Assembly: GCF_001952075.1 (NCBI RefSeq)
Contig: NZ_LXYU01000004.1
Location: forward strand, 310,001-374,000
DNA from: Ditibartonella apis
GTDB taxonomy: Bacteria; Pseudomonadota; Alphaproteobacteria; Rhizobiales; Rhizobiaceae
DNA length: 64,000 nucleotides
Direction: 5' to 3'
How positions within the stretch are numbered: position 1 is the first letter of the stretch; the number at the start of each line of letters is the position of its first letter. Positions 50,778-60,582 of this stretch are shown in pieces. The notes beneath the pieces are model-generated. The model saw nothing but the letters and a program-made list of their open reading frames with translations. It ran no database searches and was not told where the DNA came from. The translations under genes and the position numbers were made by a program.

Positions 50778-51011
50778 ATGGCAATGGACGCACATGAGAT
50801 TGAAAAGCTCATTCGTGATGGTATTCCCGATGCCAAAGTGACAATCCGCGATCTCGCCGGTGATGGAGAGCATTATGCAGCGGAAGTTGTTGCTGAAAGC
50901 TTCCGCGGTAAAAATCGCGTCCAGCAACACCAGATGGTCTACAATGCTTTGAAAGGCAATATGGGAGGCGTTCTCCATGCACTTGCCTTACAGACCAGTG
51001 TGCCGGATTGA
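50778..51011 (+). CDS. BolA-family protein
   Basis: The 77-residue BolA domain protein has GEHYAAEVVAESFRGKNRV and RVQQHQMVYNAL, the helix-turn-helix-like core, and the conserved His that can bind a shared Fe-S cluster. BolA proteins pair with CGFS glutaredoxins in iron signalling and cluster transfer; such a glutaredoxin is encoded 100 bases downstream. AGGAG precedes the start. Confidence 0.95.
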   Translation: MAMDAHEIEKLIRDGIPDAKVTIRDLAGDGEHYAAEVVAESFRGKNRVQQHQMVYNALKGNMGGVLHALALQTSVPD

Positions 51012-51110
51012 ACCACATCAGTATGAAGGGACTTGTTTCGCTTCTGCTTTAACCATACATATAAATCGATTTTTCGACAGCCTTAAAAGGCTTAGACGGA
51101 AGGAAAAGAA

Positions 51111-51443
51111 ATGACCGCTGCACGCGATTTTATTGATAACGAAGTCAAGTCCAATGACATCGTGCTTTTCATGAAGGGTACACCGGGGTTTCCGCAATGC
51201 GGATTTTCCGGACAGGTTGTCCAGATTCTGGATTATCTCGGTCTTGATTACAAAGGCGTGAATGTACTGACATCCGACGAACTGCGTCAGGCTATTAAAG
51301 ATTATTCAAACTGGCCAACGATTCCGCAACTCTATGTTAAAGGCGAATTTGTCGGCGGCTGTGATATTATTCGGGAAATGTTCCAGAACGGAGAATTGCA
51401 GAATTTTCTTGAAGAGAAAGGTATAGCTGTTAAAACTGCGTGA
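51111..51443 (+). CDS. grxD: monothiol CGFS glutaredoxin
   Basis: GrxD carries a [2Fe-2S] cluster shared with BolA and passes it to other proteins. The 110 residues carry the active site PQCGFSGQ (C30), the glutathione-binding [20 protein letters not shown], and end KTA. The purL-bolA-grxD order is known in alphaproteobacteria. A terminator follows. Confidence 0.97.
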   Translation: MTAARDFIDNEVKSNDIVLFMKGTPGFPQCGFSGQVVQILDYLGLDYKGVNVLTSDELRQAIKDYSNWPTIPQLYVKGEFVGGCDIIREMFQNGELQNFLEEKGIAVKTA

Positions 51444-51475
51444 AATCACGTTAAGACTATTGCAGTTTAATCATT

Positions 51476-51503
51476 GTGCCGGTCTTAAAGATCGGCACTT
51501 TTG
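51476..51503 (+). terminator. intrinsic terminator of grxD
   Basis: GTGCCGGTCTT pairs with AAGATCGGCAC (one G-U) and is followed by TTTT. It lies 33 bases after the grxD stop and just before the MFS gene start, ending the pur-bolA-grxD transcript. Confidence 0.8.
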
Positions 51504-51516
51504 TTATAGGGAACTC

Positions 51517-52797
51517 ATGTCACATCATTTGAGCGAACGGCAGCATATAGATGCGGTAAAAGCTACTCTCGGCTACAAAGAATTTATCGTCATGATTGCA
51601 ACACTGATGGCAACCAATGCGATAGCCATTGACATCATGTTGCCTGCGATGAGTGATATGTCGCTAAGCTTGAAAATGTCTGGTCAGAACGACCAGCATT
51701 ATATTATTTTTTCCTATCTTGTCGGCTTTGGTTTATCGCAATTGTTGTTTGGTCCCATAAGTGACCGTTATGGCCGCCGCAAGCCTATTATTGCCGGTTT
51801 GATATTCTATTCCCTCTCTTCTGCTGCATGTGCATTCGCTCCGAATTTCGGATGGCTATTGGCTTTGCGTGCGATTCAAGGAATTGGTGCGGCTGCGACC
51901 CGTGTCCTCACCATTTCAATTGTGCGGGATATTTATGGTGGTCGTCAAATGGCGGAGGTTATGTCCATTGTCATGATGGTCTTCATGATCGTACCGGTCG
52001 TCGCCCCCGCAGTCGGTCAGGCCATTATGTTTTTTGGCCATTGGCAACTTATCTTTCTTTTCATGGCAATCGCAGGAATAGCCATCGCAATCTGGGTTTA
52101 TTTTCGCCTTCCTGAAACTTTATATGAGAAGCGTCCCCTTACATTTTCTTCTGTCGGAGAAAGCCTTTGGATGGTTGTCTCGAACCGCGTGTCGCTTTGT
52201 TATACATTGGCGTTCTCGCTGGTTCTTGGTGGTCTCTTCTGTACCCTTAATACCTCGCAACAGATTTATGATGGTATATATCATTTGGGACCCTGGTTTC
52301 CTGCAGCTTTCGCACTTGTCGCAGCGTTCCAGGCACTTTCTTCATTTCTGAATTCGCTGTTTGTCGGTCGTTTTGGGATGCGTAAAATTTCTCACACATT
52401 GCTACTGATTTTCTGCATTGCTTCTTTAGTCTGGTTTATTGGCTCGATATACGAGGGAGGAGCAACTCCATTCAGTTATTTTATGCTGTTGCTCGTCATC
52501 ATTATGTTTTCTTATGGCGGGCTTGGCGCCAATTTCAATTCCCTTGCTATGGAGCCTCTCGGCAAGGTTGCTGGAACTGCCTCTTCTGTATTCGGTTTTT
52601 TACAAACAATTATTGGCGCCGGATTGGGGTTCATTATTGCCCAACAGTTTGATGGTACAACCATCCCGATTGCAGGCGGTTTTTTCCTTCTCTCATGCGG
52701 GTCAATTCTGTTGATCCTTATTGCCGAAAAGGGAAAGTTGTTCTCGGGACATCATCATGCATCGCACGTAACAGTTATAAAAAAGGATGACAAATGA
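51517..52797 (+). CDS. MFS transporter, Bcr/CflA drug-exporter type
   Basis: A 426-residue, 12-segment major facilitator protein from ATG 51517 (AGGGA just upstream; a frame to 51460 would run through the terminator). Motif A reads FGPISDRYGRRKP, and the Bcr/CflA-like LRAIQGIGAAATRVLTISIV lies in segments 4 and 5. Substrates in the family include bicyclomycin, chloramphenicol and amino acid derivatives; the real one here is unknown. Confidence 0.9.
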   Translation: MSHHLSERQHIDAVKATLGYKEFIVMIATLMATNAIAIDIMLPAMSDMSLSLKMSGQNDQHYIIFSYLVGFGLSQLLFGPISDRYGRRKPIIAGLIFYSLSSAACAFAPNFGWLLALRAIQGIGAAATRVLTISIVRDIYGGRQMAEVMSIVMMVFMIVPVVAPAVGQAIMFFGHWQLIFLFMAIAGIAIAIWVYFRLPETLYEKRPLTFSSVGESLWMVVSNRVSLCYTLAFSLVLGGLFCTLNTSQQIYDGIYHLGPWFPAAFALVAAFQALSSFLNSLFVGRFGMRKISHTLLLIFCIASLVWFIGSIYEGGATPFSYFMLLLVIIMFSYGGLGANFNSLAMEPLGKVAGTASSVFGFLQTIIGAGLGFIIAQQFDGTTIPIAGGFFLLSCGSILLILIAEKGKLFSGHHHASHVTVIKKDDK

Positions 52798-53040
52798 AGG
52801 TCTTCCGATCATTTTTACGTCTGTCGAGGTTAATTCTCCGGATCGGGTTCCATCCATATTCTTGATATGAGTTAATCTAGAAGACGTTTAATGAACCGAT
52901 TATTGTCACGGGGACGTCATTCATCATCCGTCTATTCACATCCATTTTTAATCCGAACTGGATGCAAGCAGTTATTAATCAAAACCGGTGACTTGAAACA
53001 AGCGAGCTATCTATCTATAGCGTGTAAAAAGGTGTTTTAT

Positions 53041-53874
53041 TCAAAAAGCACTGAAATCAAAGAGTTTTTTATCTAAAAGATGACTTGGACGAACATTCGT
53101 CAAAGCACGGATCATCGTGTCTTTACGGCCAGGCATTTTTGCTTCGATATCATTCAACATTTTTTTCATTGCGTTACGCTGAAGACCATCCTGACTGCCG
53201 CAGAGGTTACAAGGAATAATCGGAAAACGCATGGCTTCAGCAAATTTGGCGAGGTCTTCTTCTGCCGCGTAAACAAGCGGGCGTAAAACCAGCATATCAC
53301 CTTCATCATTGACGAGCTTGCCCGGCATTGCTGCTAATCGACCACCATGAAACAGATTCATGAAAAATGTTTCCAGCACATCATCACGATGGTGGCCAAG
53401 AACCAAAGCCGAACATCCTTCTTCGCGTGCAATCCGGTAGAGATTACCGCGGCGCAAACGCGAACAAAGAGAACAATAGGTTTGTGTATTATCCAGTTTT
53501 TCGGTGACTATCGAATATGTATCCTGATATTCAATCCGGTAAGGAATCTCGTAATGTTTCAAAAAATCCGGCAATACATTTTTTGGAAAACCGGGTTGCC
53601 CTTGATCGAGATTGCAGGCCAAAATATCTACTGGTAGTAAACCGCGCCACTTCAAATCCAGAAGTAAAGCAAGCAGACCATAGGAATCCTTGCCACCAGA
53701 CAAGGCAACAAGCCATTTCTGCCCCGGTTTAACCATTGAAAAATCATCCAATGCTTGACGCATATGCCGCAGCAAACGTTTTCTCAGTTTATTGAATTCT
53801 ACTGTTGAAGGTGCATCGCGAAATAGCGGATGGCAACCATCTACAGCATCGTCGATATCATTCAGCTCGGCCAT
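53041..53874 (-). CDS. ttcA: tRNA 2-thiocytidine synthase TtcA
   Basis: TtcA thiolates C32 of some tRNAs using ATP and a [4Fe-4S] cluster. From ATG 53874 (AAGGA upstream) the protein has 277 residues. The PP-loop SGGKDS is at 59-64. Cysteines C134 and C137 ([11 protein letters not shown]) and a second pair C222/C225 (PCNLCGSQ) provide cluster ligands. It follows rpsD on the minus strand but the rpsD terminator lies between them. Confidence 0.95.
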   Translation of the reverse strand: MAELNDIDDAVDGCHPLFRDAPSTVEFNKLRKRLLRHMRQALDDFSMVKPGQKWLVALSGGKDSYGLLALLLDLKWRGLLPVDILACNLDQGQPGFPKNVLPDFLKHYEIPYRIEYQDTYSIVTEKLDNTQTYCSLCSRLRRGNLYRIAREEGCSALVLGHHRDDVLETFFMNLFHGGRLAAMPGKLVNDEGDMLVLRPLVYAAEEDLAKFAEAMRFPIIPCNLCGSQDGLQRNAMKKMLNDIEAKMPGRKDTMIRALTNVRPSHLLDKKLFDFSAF

Positions 53875-53901
53875 CTCACCTTCCTTCAAAATATGTCGCA
53901 A

Positions 53902-53929
53902 ACAAAAACAGGGAGCCGATGGGCTCCCT
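53902..53929 (-). terminator. intrinsic terminator of rpsD
   Basis: AGGGAGCC and GGCTCCCT form a perfect 8-bp stem with a 4-base loop; on the minus strand a T-rich run follows. It lies about 26 bases past the rpsD stop. Confidence 0.9.
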
Positions 53930-53955
53930 GCTTGAACAGATTATCTGATTCACAA

Positions 53956-54573
53956 TTAACGTGAATAAAATTCGACGACAAGATTCGGTTCCATCTGGAC
54001 TGCATATGGAACGTCGGCAAAAGCCGGAATGCGTGTATAGGTTGCTTTCATCTTTGTGTGATCTGCTTCGATGTAATCTGGAACATCTCGTTCAGGCAAC
54101 TGTGTTGCCTCAAGAACGAGTGCCAGTTGCTTCGACTTTTCACGAACTTCAATCACATCGCCGGGCTTGCAACGGTATGACTGAATGTTGGTACGACGAC
54201 CATTTACATTTACATGACCGTGGTTGATGAACTGACGTGCAGCAAAGATTGTCGGAACGAATTTTGCACGATAAACGATTGCATCAAGACGTGATTCGAG
54301 AAGACCGATCAGATTTTCGCCGGTATCACCACGACGACGACCTGCTTCTTCATAGATACGATGAAACTGTTTTTCCGAAATATCTCCATAGAAACCTTTC
54401 AGTTTCTGCTTGGCACGCAATTGGGTGCCATAGTCGGAAAGCTTGCCTTTACGGCGTTGACCATGTTGACCCGGGCCATATTCACGACGGTTAACCGGCG
54501 ATTTCGGCCGACCCCAGATATTTTCGCCCATACGGCGGTCAATTTTATATTTCGTAGTTTCGCGCTTGCTCAT
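53956..54573 (-). CDS. rpsD: 30S ribosomal protein S4
   Basis: S4 nucleates assembly of the 30S subunit by binding 16S rRNA. The 205 residues include the family start [38 protein letters not shown], the S4 RNA-binding domain ([16 protein letters not shown]), and the C-terminus VEFYSR. In alphaproteobacteria it is a single gene outside the large ribosomal operons, as seen here. Confidence 0.98.
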   Translation of the reverse strand: MSKRETTKYKIDRRMGENIWGRPKSPVNRREYGPGQHGQRRKGKLSDYGTQLRAKQKLKGFYGDISEKQFHRIYEEAGRRRGDTGENLIGLLESRLDAIVYRAKFVPTIFAARQFINHGHVNVNGRRTNIQSYRCKPGDVIEVREKSKQLALVLEATQLPERDVPDYIEADHTKMKATYTRIPAFADVPYAVQMEPNLVVEFYSR

Positions 54574-55076
54574 CGCATTTCCTTAAAATCGAATAAAAGG
54601 CAAATTACTGCCTCAGGGAAACGCGCCCTCCTCTGCCCATAAAATTTCATGGACTGACAGGACAAATCGCGCACGCTTTGCGCAAATGTCCACGGGACAC
54701 GTCGGTTAAAGCTTTATCGTCAACCGAAAAAACTTGTGGGCTTCTTTAATTAAATTATCAGCCGAAGTCAAGCGGACGGACCGGTATCCGTTGAAAAACA
54801 GCGGCGATTTCCTGCAAATTTTGGTACAATACAAAGAGAAGTCGTTAATTTTGGTTTCAAAAACAATTTTATTGTCGAGGCATGTGCCTGAATGCAGGTT
54901 CAAACATTCAAAACCGGTTTACCTGCTAACCTGATTTAGCTGCGATCTCTATTGGGCCCTGCTTGCTTCCTCTTCAATGTTAACGGAGCCAGTCCTAACG
55001 GATACGATCTTGTGCTTTATCCCTCCATTCAACGCGGCACAAAACTGTGCGCTAGCCCGATTCTAAAAGTCGATGG
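54574..55076. other. intergenic region between rpsD and murI
   Basis: About 500 bases with no gene. It must hold the rpsD promoter and leader (minus strand). I checked for small stable RNAs (SRP RNA, 6S) and see no good match. A GC-rich hairpin GCGGCACA/TGTGCGC near 55032-55050 is close to the murI end but lacks a T-run. Confidence 0.45.
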
Positions 55077-55883
55077 TCACTCTTGACCAAGCGGCGTCAA
55101 ACGCAAACCGAATCCGTGAAGTAATCTGTTGGTCGCATAATCGGTTCTGCCCGAAGTAAAGTGTGCAAGATCCAGATGTTCGGTAAGAGTTTGGACCTGA
55201 TCGGCATCCGGTAACAAAGATAATGCACGTTTTGCTACTGCTTCTGCCGGATCGATCCAGTCAACCGGCCACTTAGCATTTTTTCGGAACAAATTGACCA
55301 GAAACGGATAATGGGTGCAGGCAAGCACAACAATGTCTGTATGATGACCATCTTTTTCTACAAAGCACGGCGCTATCTCTTCCTTCAGAGAAGCGCGATC
55401 AACCGGCTTTCTTCTTAAATAATCTTCTGCAAAGCCTGCAAGTTTAGCACTTCCAACCAGTCGAACATGACATTTCGATGCAAAAGATGAAATAAGGTCG
55501 TGCGTGTAGGCGCGTTTGACAGTTCCAGGTGTCGCCAACACTGATATCAAACCCGAACGGGTCTGCTCGGCAGCCGGTTTGATTGCAGGAACTGTCCCGA
55601 TAAAAGGAACATCAGGATGAGCACGGCGCAAATCCTTTAAAACCAACGTTGATGCCGTATTGCATGCAACAATGCACAAAACCGGATGATAAAGATCAAG
55701 CAGTTTCGCAAATAGTTCGATAATATGGGCTTTGAGTGCATCTTCTTCCCAATTTCCGTAGGGAAAAGCTGCGTCATCAGCTATATAGATAAATTTGCGA
55801 TCGGGAATAAAAATACGCGTCTCGCGTAAAACCGTAAGACCGCCGATGCCACTGTCAAAAAACAGTATAGGCTGTTCACTCAT
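55077..55883 (-). CDS. murI: glutamate racemase
   Basis: MurI makes D-glutamate for peptidoglycan. From ATG 55883 the protein has 268 residues; a longer frame to 55973 lies inside the upstream gene. Motifs are [14 protein letters not shown], the catalytic cysteines in IVACNTAST and [10 protein letters not shown], and [12 protein letters not shown]. The start lies within the end of the trmJ-like gene (8-base overlap), so the two are coupled. Confidence 0.96.
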   Translation of the reverse strand: MSEQPILFFDSGIGGLTVLRETRIFIPDRKFIYIADDAAFPYGNWEEDALKAHIIELFAKLLDLYHPVLCIVACNTASTLVLKDLRRAHPDVPFIGTVPAIKPAAEQTRSGLISVLATPGTVKRAYTHDLISSFASKCHVRLVGSAKLAGFAEDYLRRKPVDRASLKEEIAPCFVEKDGHHTDIVVLACTHYPFLVNLFRKNAKWPVDWIDPAEAVAKRALSLLPDADQVQTLTEHLDLAHFTSGRTDYATNRLLHGFGLRLTPLGQE

Positions 55884-56706
55884 CTTTTTTATCAATATCC
55901 TTCGCACGTTTACGATGATCAGGCGCCCCGGCACCGCGTGGCAATTTCGGTGAAAAATGGTCCAGAGACGCAACTACGCCACGCAGCAGGCGAACTTCCG
56001 GCTCGCTAAAAGCTGCACGTGTCAAAACTGACCGTAAGTTCTCTGCCATGATTTCCTTGCGTTCTTTCGGGCGAAAATACCCGCGAATATCCAACGCCTC
56101 TTCCAATTGATCAAACAGGCCATAAAGGGTGGCTTTATGCGCCAGTTCCATCTCTTCGTTACGAAAAGCTGTATCGGTTTGTTTTTCAAGACCGGATTTC
56201 ATCCATTCGTAAGACATAAGCAAGACCGCTTGTGCAATATTGAGAGAAGCGAATGCCGGATTAACAGGAAAAGTCACAATTTCATCCGACAAACTGATTT
56301 CTTCATTATTCAGCCCCCACCTTTCGCGACCGAAAAGTATAGCCGTCCGCTCTCCCGACGATTCTTTTATTCTTAACGTTTCTGCAGCTTCTACCGCACT
56401 TCTTACCGGTTTGAAACCGTCACGCTCTCGAGCCGTTGTGGCAAAGACAAAATTTATATCCGAAATGGCCTCTCTCAATGTATCATAAACGCGTGCGCCA
56501 TTAATTATGTGATCGGCTTTGCTAGCAGTTGCGATAGCTTTATCATTCGGGAATTCTTCGCGTGGATGAACAAGGCGCAATTCCGACAAACCGAAATTGG
56601 CCATTGCACGTGCCACCATGCCGATATTTTCCGGCAATTGTGGCTCGACCAATACGATGACGGGGCCACCTGTCATATTTTCTCTTTTTCTATCTGTTCC
56701 AGCCAT
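55876..56706 (-). CDS. TrmJ-like tRNA/rRNA 2'-O-methyltransferase
   Basis: A SPOUT-fold methyltransferase of 276 residues from ATG 56706 (a start at 56751 is less likely). It shows [40 protein letters not shown] and [15 protein letters not shown], the knotted AdoMet-binding motifs. TrmJ methylates residue 32 of tRNAs. The RNA target of this homologue is inferred from family. Murl follows with an overlap. Confidence 0.9.
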   Translation of the reverse strand: MAGTDRKRENMTGGPVIVLVEPQLPENIGMVARAMANFGLSELRLVHPREEFPNDKAIATASKADHIINGARVYDTLREAISDINFVFATTARERDGFKPVRSAVEAAETLRIKESSGERTAILFGRERWGLNNEEISLSDEIVTFPVNPAFASLNIAQAVLLMSYEWMKSGLEKQTDTAFRNEEMELAHKATLYGLFDQLEEALDIRGYFRPKERKEIMAENLRSVLTRAAFSEPEVRLLRGVVASLDHFSPKLPRGAGAPDHRKRAKDIDKKDE

Positions 56707-56881
56707 TTTATTCACTTCTCTGGTTTTGATGCCTTTTAGTGCGTCTTTCAAGGAACCTCAACCAAACATTAACTTTAATTCCAAAAAGATCCTGAAATTG
56801 CCTTTTTCATGCCTAAATCCGGTCATCTTTGCGATTGATATAAACGTCGTAAAGCCTGTTGCTGAAGGGGGTTCACGGAAA

Positions 56882-56992
56882 ATGAATATCGAACTTAAGA
56901 CCACAATTACTCTTATGGCGGTCGCAATTGTCACGACAATTATGGTTTTTTGTGCAAATATGACAATCAGCGATCTTTTGGCTGCGCTCTGA
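56882..56992 (+). CDS. possible 36-residue single-span membrane protein
   Basis: ATG 56882 is preceded by AAGGGGG about eight bases upstream. The product, beginning MNIELKTTITLMAV, has one hydrophobic segment (about residues 9-25) and ends SDLLAAL. A longer frame reaching back to 56597 is antisense to the trmJ-like gene and not real. The strong ribosome-binding site and clean helix favour a small membrane protein, but there is no other support. Confidence 0.4.
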   Translation: MNIELKTTITLMAVAIVTTIMVFCANMTISDLLAAL

Positions 56993-57653
56993 TTTGGCTG
57001 GCTATTTCTGGTCACAACGTTGAAGCAGCTTCCTTTTTCCAAGCTCTTGGCTTTGCTGATCAATTTTGTATCCAGCAGCTTTATGTATGTACCATGTTTT
57101 CATTAAACGCCTTATCATGAGCTTTGTTTTATAGAACAATACAGCCAAAATCTGGTTCGCATAAATTCCCCCCACGTCCGAAAGCCGGCTACCGCGACAT
57201 AATAATACGTGTTGCTACAACCGGTTTCCCATTTATTAGTTCGATTTTGATCAATTTCTGTTGCCTGAACAGAATTGCGTTTCCTCTGAATATCTGATTT
57301 TCTGATCTTTGGTTTTTGCGGGTCGTCCAATCCAAAAACGATATTTCAAGTTCATCTTGAAAAAATGCCTCTAGAAAGACGAAATCCTGTGCCGGTAAAA
57401 AATACGTTATTCCGCATTCGATTCATCATTCCCACTTATAAATATCGTGCAATCAGCTTCATCACCGGCTATGCTCTTTGTGATTCAATGGGAAGATGAT
57501 AATTTGAATGTGCCTTCTTCAGGAATTCACACTTCATTGGTTCCGTTGGAAGCGAAAGCTGAAAGTTAGCCAATGGAATATTAACTCGATATTCCGGATA
57601 CGTAAATTTGTTACACGTATGGTCGATGTCAAAGGATAGAAACAGTTAGGCAA
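56993..57653. other. intergenic region before map
   Basis: About 660 bases. A 71-codon minus-strand frame at 57115-57330 has unconvincing composition. No tRNA or known RNA seen. The map promoter lies in the right part. Confidence 0.45.
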
Positions 57654-58484
57654 ATGGTTAGTTACGTCAATTATAAAGATGCACCGGTAAAATACACCGG
57701 ACAAATTCGTATTTACGATGAAGAAGCTTTTGTGGGAATGCGCAAAATCGGCCGGATAGCGGCAGAATGTCTTGATGCATTGGTCGATATTATCAAACCC
57801 GGCGTGACGACTCAGGAAATTGACGACTTCGTTTTTGCTTATGGGGCAGATCGCGATGCCCTGCCCGCAGACCTCAACTATCGCGGTTATAGCAAATCAT
57901 GTTGCACATCAATCAATCACGTTGTTTGTCACGGAATTCCGGAAAATAAACAGCTTCATGCCGGTGATATTGTCAATGTCGATGTTACATTCATTAAAGA
58001 TGGCTGGCACGGCGATACCAGTCGTATGTATCCGGTAGGCCCGTTAAAAAGAGCTTCCGAACGGTTACTCGAAGTCACACATGAATCTCTTATGCGTGGC
58101 ATCGCCGCAGTTAAACCAGGTGCCACGGTTGGCGATATTGGTGCTGCAATCCAGCGTTACGCGGAATCGGAACGTTGTTCTGTTGTACGTGATTTTTGCG
58201 GCCACGGCGTTGGTCTTATATTCCATGATGCTCCCAACATCCTCCACTACGGAAAGCCCGGTGAAGGACCGGAATTGCGCGAGGGAATGATGTTTACAAT
58301 CGAGCCCATGATCAATCTCGGAAAACCGGGTGTCAAAATACTTAATGATGGATGGACTGCCGTAACGAGAGACCGTTCACTATCGGCGCAATATGAGCAC
58401 ACAATGGCTGTTACAAAAAATGGTTGCGAGATATTCACACTTTCGCAAAACAACACTTTTTATGTGCCGGTAACCGGAGCATAA
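57654..58484 (+). CDS. map: methionine aminopeptidase
   Basis: Map removes the N-terminal Met from new proteins. The 276-residue type I enzyme has the metal ligands in VNVDVTFI (Asp), GDTSRMYPVG (Asp), GHGVGLIFHDAP (His), FTIEPMI (Glu) and YEHTMAV (Glu), and the substrate His in VVCHGIP. Spacing to radC is 15 bases, so the pair may be an operon. Confidence 0.97.
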   Translation: MVSYVNYKDAPVKYTGQIRIYDEEAFVGMRKIGRIAAECLDALVDIIKPGVTTQEIDDFVFAYGADRDALPADLNYRGYSKSCCTSINHVVCHGIPENKQLHAGDIVNVDVTFIKDGWHGDTSRMYPVGPLKRASERLLEVTHESLMRGIAAVKPGATVGDIGAAIQRYAESERCSVVRDFCGHGVGLIFHDAPNILHYGKPGEGPELREGMMFTIEPMINLGKPGVKILNDGWTAVTRDRSLSAQYEHTMAVTKNGCEIFTLSQNNTFYVPVTGA

Positions 58485-58499
58485 AAAGGCGCCTCCATC

Positions 58500-59294
58500 A
58501 TGGGAAAAAATACGGATAAAAATGAATTTGCCGAAAAAATGATAGCGGCTTTATTATCCGGTTCCCATCAGGATAAAGCAAAAACAACCACCGAAATTGC
58601 GTCAGCTAATAAAAAAGTTACATCTGCTGACACAAAGGGACATCGGGAACGCTTGAGGCAACGTTATTTTGATACGAAAGGCGTTGGTTTTCCTGATTAT
58701 GAATATCTGGAACTTTTATTGTTCCGTTCTATCCCTCGTGCCGACACAAAACCTTTGGCCAAAGCGTTGCTAAACCGCTTTGGCAATCTTGCCGATGTGC
58801 TCGGCGCAGATATCAATCTTCTGCAGGAAGTTCAAGGGTGTGGTCCGACTGTGGCGCGCGACCTTAAGATACTTGCAGGCATTAGCGAACGCGTAAACCG
58901 TGCAGAACTTCACAAACGCGATGTCTTTTCGTCCTGGGACAAAGTTTTAGCTTACTGTAAAGCAGCCCTTGCGCACGAAACGCGCGAACAATTCCGTGTA
59001 CTTTTTCTGGATAAAAAAAACGGCTTTATTGCGGATGAAATCCAGCAAGTTGGTACGGTAGATCACACGTCGGTCTATCCAAGGGAAGTTGTGAAACGTG
59101 CTTTACAGCTTTCTGCCAGCGCACTTATCCTCGTCCACAACCACCCTTCAGGAGATCCAACGCCGTCACGCGAAGATATTTCAATGACACATGTGGTTAA
59201 AGATGTTGCCAACGCTTTAGGAATTACTGTTCACGACCATATCATCATAGCCCGTAACGGATATACGAGCTTCAGGGCACAAAAGTTGCTTTAG
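58500..59294 (+). CDS. radC: RadC/YeeS-family JAB-domain protein
   Basis: A 264-residue protein with a charged N-terminal extension, a helix-hairpin-helix region ([20 protein letters not shown] and [13 protein letters not shown]), and a C-terminal JAMM/MPN+ domain with [17 protein letters not shown] (near 212-228). The family was once linked to DNA repair but the role is not established. Follows map closely. Confidence 0.94.
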   Translation: MGKNTDKNEFAEKMIAALLSGSHQDKAKTTTEIASANKKVTSADTKGHRERLRQRYFDTKGVGFPDYEYLELLLFRSIPRADTKPLAKALLNRFGNLADVLGADINLLQEVQGCGPTVARDLKILAGISERVNRAELHKRDVFSSWDKVLAYCKAALAHETREQFRVLFLDKKNGFIADEIQQVGTVDHTSVYPREVVKRALQLSASALILVHNHPSGDPTPSREDISMTHVVKDVANALGITVHDHIIIARNGYTSFRAQKLL

Positions 59295-59324
59295 CCCGGG
59301 TAAAAAGATTACATCGGGCACAGA

Positions 59325-59355
59325 ATAAAAATGGCCGCTAAATAGCTTAGCGACC
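59325..59355 (-). terminator. intrinsic terminator of the DUF3126 gene
   Basis: On the minus strand GGTCGCTAA pairs with TTAGCGGCC (one G-U) and is followed by ATTTTTATT. It sits about 55 bases past the DUF3126 stop, between convergent genes. Confidence 0.75.
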
Positions 59356-59408
59356 CTTCCAGTCACAACCGGAAATTTAATCGTAACAGCGAAGATTAAG
59401 ACTCTCAA

Positions 59409-59621
59409 CTATTCGTCAAGGTCGATATCAAGAATTGCCATCGAGAAATTATATGACAATTCTCCTTCATCCTCGTCGCGATAAATGACCCCCAGAAATT
59501 CATCATCTAGGTAAACCTCGCAAGAATCATCCTTACGTGGTCTTGGTTTTACGTGCAGTGACTGGTTTTGAAATTTGCGCTTAAAGTAGCCATCAAGTTT
59601 CTTGATTTCGTCCGGCTTCAC
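59409..59621 (-). CDS. DUF3126-family small protein
   Basis: A 70-residue, acidic, soluble protein of a family restricted largely to alphaproteobacteria. It begins MKPDEIKKLDGYFKRKFQ and has the conserved SCEVYLDDEFLGVIYRDEDE and YNFSMAILDIDLDE. Function is unknown. The start has a GGAG-like site upstream. It lies downstream of cysE on the same strand, an arrangement I recall from related genomes. Confidence 0.88.
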   Translation of the reverse strand: MKPDEIKKLDGYFKRKFQNQSLHVKPRPRKDDSCEVYLDDEFLGVIYRDEDEGELSYNFSMAILDIDLDE

Positions 59622-59652
59622 AGCGTTCTCCTAAAATTGCAACAGTTAAACA

Positions 59653-59697
59653 GACTGCCAGATAAGGCAGGACCCGACTTCTGTAAAGACGTCGGCT
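59653..59697 (-). terminator. tandem hairpins after cysE
   Basis: Two inverted repeats follow the cysE stop on the minus strand: CCGAC/GTCGG and CTGCC/GGCAG, the second followed by TCTGTTT. They may end cysE transcripts or attenuate read-through into the DUF3126 gene. Confidence 0.4.
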
Positions 59698-59704
59698 CGT
59701 TATT

Positions 59705-60514
59705 TCACTCATTAATTGATTGATCCATGCTTAATGCCGGCTCTCGATCTTCTATCTTTCCAACCACTTTCGCAGGAACACCGGCAACAGTAGTATAAGC
59801 TTCAACCGGTTTCAAAACAACAGAACAAGCTGCAATCTTTGCACAATCGCCGACCGTTATGTTGCCAAGCACTTTGGCACCGGCGCCAATTAGCACCCCA
59901 TGACCAATCTTGGGGTGTCGATCGCCCGATTCTTTGCCTGTTCCACCTAACGTAACATCCTGCAATATGGAGACGTTATCACCAACAACAGCAGTTTCAC
60001 CGACAACAAGTCCTGTCGCATGATCAAGGAAAATACCTTTCCCAAGCCGGGCTGCCGGATGAATATCCGTTTGAAAAATACTGGATGAACGCCCTTGCAA
60101 AAATAAGGCAAGGTCTTTTCTGCCTTTAAGCCACAAATTATGGGCAAAACGGTGGGACTGGATTGCCAAAAAACCTTTCAGATAGAGTACTGGCTCAATG
60201 AACCGTTTACATGCCGGATCACGATGAAAAACCGCTGATATATCGCAGGCAATAATTTCTTCCAGATCCTTTATACCACCAATCTGTTCGTTAAAGATTT
60301 GAGTGAGAATCTCTTCGTTGAGTTCCCTCGTCCAGAGACGTGCTGCCACGCGACCGGCAATCATTTCGGAAAGGCTTTGATGATCAAGAATTGCGTGCTG
60401 GAAAAATACACTCAATGCAGGATCCTGTTCCTGTGCTTCCATTGCTTCTTGCTTGAGAGTTTCAAGAAGCAAGCCAGCGTCGATAGCCTCACCCTTTTGT
60501 TCACAGCACGGCAA
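59705..60514 (-). CDS. cysE: serine O-acetyltransferase
   Basis: CysE makes O-acetylserine for cysteine synthesis. The 269-residue protein has an N-terminal helical region (DPALSVFFQHAILDHQSL) and a left-handed beta-helix with hexapeptide repeats (IFQTDIHPAARLGKGIFLDH, then GLVVGETAVVGDNV). The active-site HATG and GDRHPKIGHGVLIGAGAKVL are present. The start is TTG 60514 with AGGGAA upstream; the first in-frame ATG is 20 or more residues in, so this is the best choice. Confidence 0.93.
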   Translation of the reverse strand: MPCCEQKGEAIDAGLLLETLKQEAMEAQEQDPALSVFFQHAILDHQSLSEMIAGRVAARLWTRELNEEILTQIFNEQIGGIKDLEEIIACDISAVFHRDPACKRFIEPVLYLKGFLAIQSHRFAHNLWLKGRKDLALFLQGRSSSIFQTDIHPAARLGKGIFLDHATGLVVGETAVVGDNVSILQDVTLGGTGKESGDRHPKIGHGVLIGAGAKVLGNITVGDCAKIAACSVVLKPVEAYTTVAGVPAKVVGKIEDREPALSMDQSINE

Positions 60515-60582
60515 TTTTATTCCCTTTCCCTGTATTCAGGATGGAAAATCCGACATCGACACCATCCGTTGCATAAATGCGA

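Noticed and set aside
52891-53076. 61-codon frame between the MFS gene and ttcA
   Set aside because: Random-looking composition; overlaps the end of ttcA on the other strand.
54574-55076. Small stable RNA (SRP or 6S) in the rpsD-murI gap
   Set aside because: A GAAGCAAGCAGGG stretch on the minus strand recalls the SRP RNA tip, but the required GGUCCGGAAGGAAGCAGC core and stem are not there.
57115-57330. 71-codon minus-strand frame before map
   Set aside because: No motif, no good start and no neighbour support.
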